Notes: a model not told the origin generated them from the sequence alone. A stretch of 30,647 bases of DNA from an uncultured Lachnoanaerobaculum sp. (GCF_938015485.1 NZ_CALLVU010000013.1:1-30647); one strand, 5' to 3'; shown: positions 12,584 to 18,405, numbered from the stretch's first letter. Numbers and translations: made by a program.

Positions 12584-12791
12584 CGATTTTTATAATACAG
12601 AAGGCTACAAGGACAGTACAGCTTACAAGGCAATTATGGCGATAGAAGAAGCAAAGAAAAGAAAAATGAAGGAGCAGGCCGAACATGACAAGCTTGTGCA
12701 GCATATCAAATATATCGTTGAACTTGCGGGGTTTAAGCTTAGCAGCGGGGTCAAGCTTGTACATAAGCAGAGTGGAAGGAGGTATGAGTAA
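12576..12791 (+). CDS. Small hypothetical phage protein (71 aa)
   Basis: Basic, helical protein (AYKAIMAIEEAKKRKMKEQA) ending in a short beta pattern, FKLSSGVKLVHKQSGRRYE. Its ATG sits inside the end of the previous gene behind AAAAGGAGG. The next gene begins directly at its stop. Function unknown. Confidence 0.7.
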   Translation: MSNDFYNTEGYKDSTAYKAIMAIEEAKKRKMKEQAEHDKLVQHIKYIVELAGFKLSSGVKLVHKQSGRRYE

Positions 12792-13067
12792 GTGGAAGAA
12801 AAATTAAAAGAACTTATCAAAATGCAAAAAAAGAAATATGAAATCATATCAAAGGCCGAAGAACTACAAAAGGTTATAGAACTGATAGAGCGCAGGCGCA
12901 GTTGCATTATATGCGTGAGGGATTGTGATATTTCAGGAGTTATAGATGCAAAATTTGAAATCGGTAGATGTTACGATGAAGACGATGTTCGCAGCGACAT
13001 AGTTGAAGCACTCAAGATGATAAGAGACAAGTATATAAAAGCATTTGAAGATTTAGCTCAGAGGTGA
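12792..13067 (+). CDS. Hypothetical phage protein (91 aa)
   Basis: Starts with GTG directly after the previous stop, with GGAGG about ten bases before it. Helix-rich with a coiled-coil-like first half (LIKMQKKKYEIISKAEELQK) and two cysteines in CIICVRDC around residue 38. The second half resembles the next protein (13083): both end as KAFEDL/KAFDEL helices, so the two may be distant copies. Confidence 0.68.
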   Translation: MEEKLKELIKMQKKKYEIISKAEELQKVIELIERRRSCIICVRDCDISGVIDAKFEIGRCYDEDDVRSDIVEALKMIRDKYIKAFEDLAQR

Positions 13068-13082
13068 AAAAGGGTTAAGAAG

Positions 13083-13298
13083 ATGGAATATAAGAGAAAA
13101 GAAGAGTTGCAGGATATAATGCGTGAAGAAATGTCAAAAGCTGTAAAATTAGATAACGTTATAAATTTACTCATTGTTGACGACGTCAAAATTCCTGAAG
13201 GCACAATTAAGACGCTAGAAGATGTACTGGAAAAACATCTAAGAGTATATATGAAAGCGTTTGATGAGCTGTACATGGAGGAGAAGAGGAATGACTAA
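13083..13298 (+). CDS. Small hypothetical phage protein (71 aa)
   Basis: Helical protein with LQDIMREEMSKAVKLDNVIN and VLEKHLRVYMKAFDELYMEE. The C-terminal K-A-F-D-E-L pattern recalls the preceding gene. The start has only a weak AAGAAG site. Overlaps the next gene by eight bases. Function unknown. Confidence 0.65.
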   Translation: MEYKRKEELQDIMREEMSKAVKLDNVINLLIVDDVKIPEGTIKTLEDVLEKHLRVYMKAFDELYMEEKRND

Positions 13299-13542
13299 TC
13301 CTGCAGACGGCTTAAAAGATATGATGTGGCAGTTCTTAATGACTAAAGGTCAGAAGGCGAATGTGCCGGCGTTGAAAGAATATGTATACAAGCTTATAGC
13401 AATGACCACGCAGAAGACAGCAGGGCAGAAAAAAGGCATAAACTGGAGTGAACTGGATATGCTACTTATGAGCATAGTGATTGAAGCGACAGCTTTAGTG
13501 CTATCAGGGGAATTGGACAATATAAAAGCAAAGGAGGAATAA
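13291..13542 (+). CDS. Small hypothetical phage protein (83 aa)
   Basis: The ATG at 13291 was chosen because GGAGGAGAAGAGG lies just upstream; an earlier in-frame ATG would place this ribosome site within the coding region. Mostly helical (MMWQFLMTKGQKANVPALKE, then LDMLLMSIVIEATALVLSGE), no membrane span long enough to be sure. Its stop is followed at once by the next ATG. Confidence 0.7.
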   Translation: MTNPADGLKDMMWQFLMTKGQKANVPALKEYVYKLIAMTTQKTAGQKKGINWSELDMLLMSIVIEATALVLSGELDNIKAKEE

Positions 13543-13797
13543 ATGGCTATACAAAAGGATATAGTGATAAATCGCAAGGAATATCAGAACATCAAAAAGA
13601 AAGACCACAATCAGATAAATGTATACTTGCAAAATATTTATAAAAATGCCTACATGGATGGCTTTAAAGCCGGTACAGAGTCAGTGCCGGGCATAGATAT
13701 ATCTAAAATCAGTGAGGTTTTGCTTGGAATAAAAGGCTTAGGCGCAAAGAGAGTGGCCGACATACTGGAAGCACTTGAGAAGGAGTTAGCATGTTAA
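13543..13797 (+). CDS. Small helix-hairpin-helix protein (84 aa)
   Basis: The C-terminal third (SEVLLGIKGLGAKRVADILE) contains a helix-hairpin-helix motif with the GLGAKR hairpin that contacts the DNA backbone in many nucleases and repair proteins. The N-terminal part is basic (VINRKEYQNIKKKDHNQINV). It may be a DNA-binding accessory to replication or recombination; no catalytic residues are seen. ATG directly follows the previous stop; GGAGG about eight bases upstream. Confidence 0.75.
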   Translation: MAIQKDIVINRKEYQNIKKKDHNQINVYLQNIYKNAYMDGFKAGTESVPGIDISKISEVLLGIKGLGAKRVADILEALEKELAC

Positions 13798-14063
13798 TAC
13801 CTGCCGTGGAAGTAAAAGAATTTGAGAGATTTGGATTTAAGCCGTGCAGGGGAATTCCTAAAGGTTTGCAGTGCTACTATTTATGTGTTGCAAGAGGTTG
13901 TGAGTTTATTTTCGTCAGTCCAAAGTGCTTTATGATTGAAAATTGGTGGAAACATGATTCAAGGATACATGCAAGACCGAATTGCAAGTACAGAGACAAC
14001 CGCACGGCTATAGATATTTTATACGACTTGATAAAAGCTGGAATGTTAAAAAAGGAGAGGTGA
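13791..14063 (+). CDS. Hypothetical phage protein with cysteines (90 aa)
   Basis: ATG overlaps the end of the HhH gene (GCATGTTAA). The sequence holds six cysteines (PCRG, QCYYLCVARGC, PKCF, NCKYRD) with aromatic neighbours, suggesting a small zinc- or metal-bound domain. The C-terminus is a basic helix (AIDILYDLIKAGMLKKER). Family not recognised. Good AAGGAG ribosome site. Confidence 0.72.
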   Translation: MLIPAVEVKEFERFGFKPCRGIPKGLQCYYLCVARGCEFIFVSPKCFMIENWWKHDSRIHARPNCKYRDNRTAIDILYDLIKAGMLKKER

Positions 14064-14066
14064 GGA

Positions 14067-14237
14067 ATGAGAAAAATAGTTGTATACATAAACGACAAAA
14101 TAATCGAGGGCTTTTCTGTAGATGATGATACTAAAGACGAAGATATCACAGATGAGTCGCTTCAAGAAGTGCTTAGTCACTTAGACTGGCACTGGGAGGA
14201 GGTGGACAAATGGCCAGAGGAGTTAGGAGGTGAGTAA
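14067..14237 (+). CDS. 56-aa protein, tandem copy A
   Basis: ATG at 14067 with AAAGGAGAGGTGAGG upstream; stop TAA at 14235 shares its last A with the next ATG. The product (MRKIVVYINDKIIEGFSVDD ... HWEEVDKWPEE) is very similar to the first 50 residues of the following protein, so they arose by tandem duplication. Acidic and small, function unknown. It appears complete in itself. Confidence 0.72.
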   Translation: MRKIVVYINDKIIEGFSVDDDTKDEDITDESLQEVLSHLDWHWEEVDKWPEELGGE

Positions 14238-14506
14238 TGAGAAAAATAGTTATACATTTAAATGACGATGTAGTTGGCATAGCTATAGACGACAACGCTT
14301 CAGACAAAGAAATTAAAGAGCAGGTTCTTAAGGAAGTCTTAGACAGAATCGCATATGACTATGAAGAAGTAGACGAATGGCCTAGGGTCTGCACTCTTTG
14401 TGAATGGCATGTTGACAGAATAAGATTTTGTTTAAATAAAGACGTAGTAACGTGCAATGACGTGCAGGATTGCGAAAAATGGGAGCTCAAAGAAGAATAT
14501 GAATAA
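14237..14506 (+). CDS. 89-aa protein, tandem copy B with Cys-rich tail
   Basis: Residues 1-50 (MRKIVIHLNDDVVGIAIDDN ... YEEVDEWPRV) repeat the preceding gene. Residues 51-89 add a cysteine module CTLCEWHV ... RFCLN ... TCNDVQDCEKWE, of the type CxxCxW...C...C-x-W that probably binds zinc. Related tails occur in the next gene and, at the N-terminus, in the gene at 15225. The TAATG junction couples it to copy A. Function unknown. Confidence 0.75.
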   Translation: MRKIVIHLNDDVVGIAIDDNASDKEIKEQVLKEVLDRIAYDYEEVDEWPRVCTLCEWHVDRIRFCLNKDVVTCNDVQDCEKWELKEEYE

Positions 14507-14927
14507 AGATTTAGCAAGGCAAATATTGCAGCATTACGGCATCCTGCATCAAAAATCCAAGACCATAGAGGAGCTTGCAGAGTTGATTGTGGCACTACAA
14601 AAAGATATCCTTGAAGGCAAGGAAAGCCACTCAAGGGCGGTACTTGAAGAGATTGCGGACGTGCATATTATGCTTACTCAAATGCTAGATGACGAGGGCG
14701 ACAAGACTATGGTATCGCTTATAGTCGACAAGAAGCTAAAAAGACAGATAAGGAGGATTAAAGCGGAAAAGTACAGTGAAAAAACTTGTAAAAGCTGTAA
14801 ATGGTACGAAGGACAATATGAGCATACATGGCTATGCATTTACTCAAAAAGTGATGAGTATGGGAATTATGTAGATGATAAAATGACGTGTTGCGAATGG
14901 AAAGAGGAAGGAACAAATGAAATTTAA
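14499..14927 (+). CDS. MazG-like NTP pyrophosphohydrolase fused to Cys-rich module
   Basis: A 142-aa protein; ATG 14499 was preferred since an earlier start would add 14 residues that do not fit the family and overlap the previous gene more. Residues 1-85 are a MazG-like all-alpha pyrophosphatase domain: SKTIEELAELIVALQKDILE then LEEIADVHIMLTQMLDDEGD, with the metal-binding E-x-x-E and E-x-x-D pairs. Such enzymes hydrolyse (d)NTPs. Residues about 104-140 are a cysteine module CKSCKWYEG ... WLCIYS ... TCCEWKEE, as in the preceding protein. The substrate is unknown. The fusion appears intact. Confidence 0.83.
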   Translation: MNKDLARQILQHYGILHQKSKTIEELAELIVALQKDILEGKESHSRAVLEEIADVHIMLTQMLDDEGDKTMVSLIVDKKLKRQIRRIKAEKYSEKTCKSCKWYEGQYEHTWLCIYSKSDEYGNYVDDKMTCCEWKEEGTNEI

Positions 14928-15213
14928 TATTTATGACTATAATGATAAGGCTGTAGAAGTGGACACAAAAGGTAGGAAAGTAGCAAGCATATCGGTTTGC
15001 GTCTTATCAGGAGATGAGCGCATAGATATAATGTACGAGGATGGGAGCTTCGGGATGATAGACAGTTCATCTGATAGATTCATAAATTATCATGATGGAG
15101 ATTATGAGTTATCAGGCGATAAATTATTAAAATGGATGGAGTACACTCCGAGAAAAGGCGAGAAGGGAATATCTTACGAAAGATTGTGGAGATTCGGTTC
15201 GTATCTGAATTAG
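14917..15213 (+). CDS. 98-aa protein, paralogue of the N-domain at 3941
   Basis: MKFNIYDYNDKAVEVDTKGR ... SGDERIDIMYEDGSFGMID ... YHDGDYELSGDKLLKWME aligns along its length with residues 1-75 of the protein coded at 3941. Here it stands alone and has a short basic tail instead of the LTPH domain. A small beta-rich domain is likely. Function unknown. Overlaps the MazG gene by 11 bases; AGAGGAAGGA precedes it. Confidence 0.75.
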   Translation: MKFNIYDYNDKAVEVDTKGRKVASISVCVLSGDERIDIMYEDGSFGMIDSSSDRFINYHDGDYELSGDKLLKWMEYTPRKGEKGISYERLWRFGSYLN

Positions 15214-15224
15214 GGTGATGAAAA

Positions 15225-15581
15225 ATGAAGAAGAATTGCGATACTTGCGCATATCAGACAAGCAGATGGAAGGTATGCACGAATAAGCGAAAAAAGGCAG
15301 AAGTAAATCAAGAACTGCTAAAAGAAAAAGGGCGCTGTTATGACTATATAGGAAAAGACATACTTTTTTCAAATTTCAAGGCTACTAGATACATGTATGA
15401 CGGCATTTTCGTATCAGAAGCGATTGATGCAGCAAGGGATGCAGATGTAGATACAGTACAAAAATTGGAAAGGGCCGAAGCACGCCTAAGACTTAAAGAA
15501 GAGTGGTCTATAAAAGATGCAGAGAGCTTTTTTGAGTCTTTAGAAAAGTGCTTAAAAGTGATATTTGGAGGTAGGTCATGA
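15225..15581 (+). CDS. Hypothetical protein with N-terminal Cys motif (118 aa)
   Basis: Residues 1-42 hold MKKNCDTCAYQTSRWKVCTN ... GRCYDYIG, again C-x2-C, C and C with aromatic neighbours, like the modules in the two genes before it. The rest is helical (SEAIDAARDADVDTVQKLER, AEARLRLKEEW) and ends FFESLEKCLKVIFGG. Its stop overlaps the ATG of the late regulator (ATGA). Function unknown. Confidence 0.72.
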   Translation: MKKNCDTCAYQTSRWKVCTNKRKKAEVNQELLKEKGRCYDYIGKDILFSNFKATRYMYDGIFVSEAIDAARDADVDTVQKLERAEARLRLKEEWSIKDAESFFESLEKCLKVIFGGRS

Positions 15582-15991
15582 CAGCAAAAGAATATCTTAA
15601 TCAACTTGCAAGTATTGAAAAACTTATACAAGTAAAGACAACTGAACGCGAGCGTCTTATGGCGCTTGCTACAAAGGTCACAAGGGCTTTAAATGATTGC
15701 AAGGTCGAGACAAGTCTGGATAATACAAGGATGCAAGACATCATCATAAAGATGGCGGAACTTAGAGAAGAAATTGAGGAGCAGGCAAGCAGATATACAA
15801 CTCTTTATCGTAAGATAGAAGAAGAGATAGATGATATAGCGGACGACCGCTATAAGATTCTTTTAATTATGCGATACATGACGGGTGCAAGCTTTAGTGA
15901 CATAGCGGACAAGCTTGGATATGAAAAGCGGTGGACTTTAGTGCTACATAAAAGAGCTTTGCAGGATTTTGAAAAGAGGCACTGCATATAA
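15578..15991 (+). CDS. ArpU/sigma-70-like late transcription regulator
   Basis: A 137-aa protein. Residues 1-85 form a long coiled coil (LNQLASIEKLIQVKTTERER, then MAELREEIEEQASRYTTLYR). Residues 88-135 form a sigma region-4-like helix-turn-helix, RYKILLIMRYMTGASFSDIA then DKLGYEKRWTLVLHKRALQD. This is the layout of phage DUF1492/ArpU/RinA-type activators, which turn on late genes. It is the last gene of the early/middle block and precedes the repeat-rich region at 15992-16347, the usual place for a late activator and its targets. ATGA overlap with the previous gene. Confidence 0.85.
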   Translation: MTAKEYLNQLASIEKLIQVKTTERERLMALATKVTRALNDCKVETSLDNTRMQDIIIKMAELREEIEEQASRYTTLYRKIEEEIDDIADDRYKILLIMRYMTGASFSDIADKLGYEKRWTLVLHKRALQDFEKRHCI

Positions 15992-16041
15992 TTCTTGACT
16001 TTTTTATTGAAAAGCGATACGCTTTAAGAAAGCGAATAACA

Positions 16042-16180
16042 CCAAATTGGAATGTAAAGTTTTCGAGTTTGTTGTATGGTGATCAACTAATAGTTGACAA
16101 CCAGTCGCATTTGAATATATCCAGATTGGAATGTAGAGTTTTTTTAGATTATTGTAAAAAAGAATATAACCACATTGGAA
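16042..16180 (+). repeat. Three spaced copies of CCANATTGGAA
   Basis: CCAAATTGGAATGTAAAG (16042), CCAGATTGGAATGTAGAG (16121) and CCACATTGGAAAAGTT (16170). The first two share ATTGGAATGTARAGTTTT over 18 bases with one difference; the third keeps 11 bases. Spacing is 79 and 49 bases. They are candidate binding sites for the adjacent late regulator. Confidence 0.6.
16077..16103. repeat. 27-base near-perfect dyad
   Basis: TCAACTA-A-TAGTTGA (16083-16097) is a perfect 7-bp palindrome. It is flanked by TGGT (16077-16080) and ACCA (16100-16103), which also pair. Candidate operator or cruciform between repeat copies 1 and 2. Confidence 0.55.
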
Positions 16181-16220
16181 AAGTTGTTGATATCATGTCG
16201 GCAACTTTTTTTATTTTTTC
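16179..16220 (+). terminator. Terminator closing the early/middle operon
   Basis: AAAAGTTG (16179-16186) pairs with CAACTTTT (16202-16209) over a 15-base loop, followed by TTTATTTTTTC. The third CCANATTGGAA copy runs into its 5' arm, so a bound protein could affect termination. Confidence 0.75.
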
Positions 16221-16240
16221 AAAAAAGTTTTAAAAAGGTG

Positions 16241-16269
16241 TTGACATTACACGCATTGCGTGGTATTAT
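16241..16269 (+). promoter_or_regulatory. Promoter P1 with ACGC-ATT-GCGT operator
   Basis: TTGACA (16241-16246), 17-base spacer, TATTAT (16264-16269). The spacer contains the palindrome ACGCATTGCGT (16251-16261). The same arrangement, with the palindrome at the same offset, is found at 17131-17159. Confidence 0.85.
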
Positions 16270-16294
16270 ATAACTATAAGGAACAAACAAACAA

Positions 16295-16328
16295 CTTACA
16301 GAGCCGACCAAGCAAAACAAACTGTAAG
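16295..16328 (+). promoter_or_regulatory. Leader hairpin with AGCCGACCAAG loop (copy 1)
   Basis: CTTACAG (16295-16301), a 20-base loop beginning AGCCGACCAAGCAAAACAAA, then CTGTAAG (16322-16328). It lies in the leader of the 16348 gene, a few bases before its ribosome site. The loop is repeated in the hairpin at 16834-16869, while the stem is different. Confidence 0.65.
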
Positions 16329-16347
16329 AAAGAAAAGAGGTACAAAA

Positions 16348-16824
16348 ATGAAAGAAGTTAAAAAGATTAGAGGATTTAAGAAATGTGTGGCCTTCACAGT
16401 CAAGGAGTATGACGACAAAAAGAGTTACGAAGAGGAAGATATCAGTAAAGAAGTTATTGTAGAATTCGAGGTTCCACTTGATGCAACTACATATAAGTTA
16501 GAGAAAAATAAGACATATGCAGACAGGGCGAAAGTTGTTGCAATATATGATATAGTCGATGGCAAGCTGATAGAGTCAAGCGAAAAAGAGGCTTATAAAG
16601 GTATAAGCATCAGGCATGTAAATATACTAGAAGACGGAAAAACCGTAAAAGAATATAACGAAGTGAGCACTAAACAGAAATATGTTGTTGGACAGATAGC
16701 GAAGGGGATAGAAGTCCGACAGCATCTTAGAACCCGCAACGGCGAAAGGTGGGCACTATGTTATGATGAAATCACCTTTTATGAAAATGTAAATCTTGCG
16801 ATATCAAGAAGTAGATTTGCTTAA
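16348..16824 (+). CDS. Hypothetical protein under P1 (158 aa)
   Basis: No family recognised. The sequence is beta-rich and basic to start (MKEVKKIRGFKKCVAFTVKE), with VIVEFEVPLDATTYKLEKNK in the middle and a C-terminus of LRTRNGERWALCYDEITFYE. There is no signal or membrane segment. It has its own strong promoter with operator, its own leader hairpin and a second hairpin 9 bases after its stop. It is separated from the upstream operon by a terminator, so it forms an independent regulated unit inside the prophage. AAAAGAGG precedes the ATG. Confidence 0.78.
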   Translation: MKEVKKIRGFKKCVAFTVKEYDDKKSYEEEDISKEVIVEFEVPLDATTYKLEKNKTYADRAKVVAIYDIVDGKLIESSEKEAYKGISIRHVNILEDGKTVKEYNEVSTKQKYVVGQIAKGIEVRQHLRTRNGERWALCYDEITFYENVNLAISRSRFA

Positions 16825-16833
16825 ATAAAAAAA

Positions 16834-16869
16834 GTCCTGCAGGAGCCGACCAAGACAAACCTGCAGGAC
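16834..16869 (+). promoter_or_regulatory. Hairpin with AGCCGACCAAG loop (copy 2)
   Basis: GTCCTGCAGG (16834-16843), loop AGCCGACCAAGACAAA, then CCTGCAGGAC (16860-16869): a perfect 10-bp stem. It lies in the 3' region of the 16348 gene and the leader of the XRE gene. On the + strand no T tract follows; on the minus strand TTTTTTT follows, so it could also stop antisense transcripts. Confidence 0.7.
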
Positions 16870-16920
16870 AACCTTAAAAGAAAGGCGAATATAGATTAGC
16901 ACATTGGGAGAAAGAAATCA

Positions 16921-17112
16921 ATGGACGATAAAGAAAAATTAAGAGAACTAAGAAAAGAGCTGGGATTATCACAGGCGAAATTTGCAGATCGTTTTGGAAT
17001 CCCGCTCCGTACTGTACAAGACTGGGAGTATGGGAAACGAGAAATCAGAAGTTATATAATTGACATGATGTGCAAAATTATAGAGCTCGAAAAAGAACTT
17101 GAAAATAATTAA
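16921..17112 (+). CDS. Small XRE-type regulator (63 aa)
   Basis: A compact helix-turn-helix protein: LRELRKELGLSQAKFADRFG then IPLRTVQDWEYGKREIRSYI, followed by a short leucine/glutamate helix (CKIIELEKELENN), possibly for dimerisation. There is almost nothing beyond the DNA-binding fold. It is flanked by two genes whose promoters carry the same palindrome, and so is the natural candidate to bind ACGC-NTT-GCGT (inference). No own promoter of good quality is visible, so it may be co-transcribed from P1. GGGAG precedes the ATG. Confidence 0.85.
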   Translation: MDDKEKLRELRKELGLSQAKFADRFGIPLRTVQDWEYGKREIRSYIIDMMCKIIELEKELENN

Positions 17113-17130
17113 AAATTCATTCAAAAACCG

Positions 17131-17159
17131 TTGACATTATACGCGTTGCGTGCTATAAT
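17131..17159 (+). promoter_or_regulatory. Promoter P2 with ACGC-GTT-GCGT operator
   Basis: TTGACA (17131-17136), 17-base spacer, TATAAT (17154-17159). The palindrome ACGCGTTGCGT occupies 17141-17151, at the same offset as in P1. P1 and P2 match closely from -35 to -10. Confidence 0.88.
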
Positions 17160-17173
17160 AAAGACAGTTAAGA

Positions 17174-17190
17174 GAGGTAAGAAAAACCTC
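17174..17190 (+). promoter_or_regulatory. Short leader hairpin after P2
   Basis: GAGGT (17174-17178), loop AAGAAAA, ACCTC (17186-17190). It holds a GAGGT that resembles a ribosome site, but is 35 bases before the real start. Its loop is unrelated to the AGCCGACCAAG loops. Confidence 0.4.
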
Positions 17191-17212
17191 AGACAGAAAG
17201 GGAAATGAAAAG

Positions 17213-17776
17213 ATGGAATCAAGAAAAGAAAATGGAAAAGTATATTTAAAGTTTGGATACGATGAAAAGTTTTCAGGAGGACTGAAAAGATACTGCGGAG
17301 CAAAGTGGCAGCCGGAAACAAAAGAATGGTATTTCGATGAAGAATTCGAAAATAAGGCAAACGATTTGATGCTTAAAAGATACGGCTACAGTTTAAGACC
17401 ATCGGTAAAAATTAATATAGAGTTTAGTGCAAATGAGTTTTTCAATCCCGATTCGCTGAATGTGTCAATTGACGGTTATATATTTGTACATCGTGACAGG
17501 GATTATCTGCCGGTTACATTAAAACATAATAGCGTAATCTTACAGGGTGGCTTCCCTGAAAAAGGCGGCTCAAGCAGATATCCGAGTTCGAAACCGTTAG
17601 ACAATACAATTATAAGGGCGGAGATTACCGAAGAGTTATGGGATATGCTTAGCGAAGACACAAAGGCAAAAATAAAGAGAATTGACAAGAAAAGTGAAAA
17701 AGAAATGTTACTTGAAAAAGAAGCACAATTGTTGGCTGAGCTTGAAGAAGTGAGAAGAAAGCTCAGAAACATGTAA
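17213..17776 (+). CDS. Hypothetical protein with DUF5710-like start (187 aa)
   Basis: The first 45 residues read KVYLKFGYDEKF ... KRYCGAKWQPETKEWYFDEE, a pattern known from DUF5710/HARP-like small domains (hydrophobic strand, then GAKWxPxxKxWY). Residues 60-145 are beta-rich (VNIEFSAN-like strands, VSIDGYIFVHRDRDYLPVTL). The last 40 residues are a coiled coil (KEMLLEKEAQLLAELEEVRR). Whole-protein function unknown; HARP domains elsewhere touch DNA, but that is only a hint. It has its own promoter (P2) and its own terminator, forming the second unit of the regulated pair. AAAGGGAAATG-type leader; the ATG at 17213 is the first good start. Confidence 0.78.
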   Translation: MESRKENGKVYLKFGYDEKFSGGLKRYCGAKWQPETKEWYFDEEFENKANDLMLKRYGYSLRPSVKINIEFSANEFFNPDSLNVSIDGYIFVHRDRDYLPVTLKHNSVILQGGFPEKGGSSRYPSSKPLDNTIIRAEITEELWDMLSEDTKAKIKRIDKKSEKEMLLEKEAQLLAELEEVRRKLRNM

Positions 17777-17787
17777 GCAAAGACAAA

Positions 17788-17818
17788 AGAAGCAAGAAAA
17801 AACCTTGCTTCTTTTTTT
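17788..17818 (+). terminator. Terminator after the P2 gene
   Basis: AGAAGCAAG (17788-17796) pairs with CTTGCTTCT (17804-17812), followed by TTTTTT. Strong intrinsic terminator. Confidence 0.9.
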
Positions 17819-17848
17819 GTTAGGACATCGCAATGCACCGCTTGACAG

Positions 17849-17857
17849 TGCTATACT
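17849..17857 (+). promoter_or_regulatory. Possible extended -10 for late transcription
   Basis: TGCTATACT is an extended -10 (TG-n-TATACT) with no proper -35: a TTGACA lies only four bases upstream and cannot serve. A late promoter depending on the sigma-like activator is possible. Two terminators follow before the first late gene. Confidence 0.3.
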
Positions 17858-17863
17858 GTAGAC

Positions 17864-17903
17864 GTCAAAGAAGCAAAGCTTTGACTACCTTTTTCTTTTT
17901 TTA
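17864..17903 (+). terminator. Terminator-like hairpin with T tract
   Basis: GTCAAAG (17864-17870), loop AAGCAAAG, CTTTGAC (17879-17885), then TACCTTTTTCTTTTTTTATT. It lies just after the possible late -10. Confidence 0.65.
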
Positions 17904-17940
17904 TTGAGTTATGGTTACATGTTCCCCCTAATGTTTCAAA

Positions 17941-17972
17941 AAGGCGCCCCTATGAGCAAGGGCGCTTTTTTG
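17941..17972 (+). terminator. Third terminator before the late genes
   Basis: AAGGCGCCC (17941-17949) pairs with GGGCGCTTT (17960-17968), GC-rich core, then TTTTG. It stands 25 bases before the HNH gene, so the late operon lies behind it. Confidence 0.85.
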
Positions 17973-17996
17973 TTGTATAAAAGCGGAGGTGCAAAG

Positions 17997-18386
17997 ATGA
18001 TATATAAAAGATGCCCGCATTGTGGACAAAGATACGAGGCGGGAAAAAAGTGCGGGTGTAATTTTAAAAGGGACTACCCACAGCCGACAGGAACAAGGGC
18101 GATGTATAAAGGGGGAAGGTGGCAAGCACTACGCAAAGTCATAATAGCAAGGTATCAAGGTTTAGATCCTTGGGCTTTTTTACATGGCAGAATTGAATAC
18201 GCTACTACAGTACATCACATAGTCACGGCAGAGGACGACCCTACGCTCTTCTATGTAGAAGATAATCTGATACCCTTGTCAAGGTCAAGTCATGATGAAA
18301 TTCATGTGCTGTACAGAAAGAGTGAAGCCAGCAAGGCAGAGGCTCAAGCTTTGCTTAAAAGTTTAGTAAAGAAGATAGCGTACTAG
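17997..18386 (+). CDS. Phage HNH endonuclease, packaging-associated
   Basis: A 129-aa HNH nuclease. An N-terminal zinc ribbon CPHCGQRY ... KCGC (residues 6-25) is followed by the HNH core: ATTVHHIVTAEDDPTLFYVE (HH), DNLIPLSRSSHDEIHVLY (N and the last H). All catalytic positions are present. HNH proteins just upstream of terS in HK97-type phages work with terminase in cutting cos sites. ATG 17997 was chosen because GCGGAGG lies nine bases before it; the longer frame would run through the terminator. Confidence 0.92.
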   Translation: MIYKRCPHCGQRYEAGKKCGCNFKRDYPQPTGTRAMYKGGRWQALRKVIIARYQGLDPWAFLHGRIEYATTVHHIVTAEDDPTLFYVEDNLIPLSRSSHDEIHVLYRKSEASKAEAQALLKSLVKKIAY

Positions 18387-18405
18387 ATTATGATTATTTG
18401 GAATA

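Larger units (their letters stand above)
15992..16240 (+). other. Gene-free regulatory region with repeats, dyads and a terminator
   Basis: No coding frame is seen from 15992 to 16347. This part holds a hairpin AAAGCG-ATA-CGCTTT (16011-16025), three CCANATTGGAA repeats (16042, 16121, 16170), a 27-base dyad (16077-16103) and a strong terminator (16179-16220). A -35-like TTGACT at 15995 has no good -10. The rest, 16241-16347, is a promoter and leader described separately. Confidence 0.6.

Noticed and set aside
15995..16023. Promoter TTGACT-N17-TACGCT after the late regulator
   Set aside because: The -10 is poor and overlaps a hairpin; without data it is not supportable as a feature.
16042..16180. 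CRISPR-like array
   Set aside because: Only three partial repeats at unequal spacing (79 and 49 bases) and no cas genes; they fit regulator binding sites better.
16295..16869. Type III toxin-antitoxin RNA repeats
   Set aside because: The two hairpins are not in tandem, lie on both sides of the gene, and the 16348 protein shows no resemblance to ToxN-like toxins.
17842..17857. Normal promoter TTGACA/TATACT
   Set aside because: The two boxes are only four bases apart, so they cannot act together; only the extended -10 was kept at low confidence.
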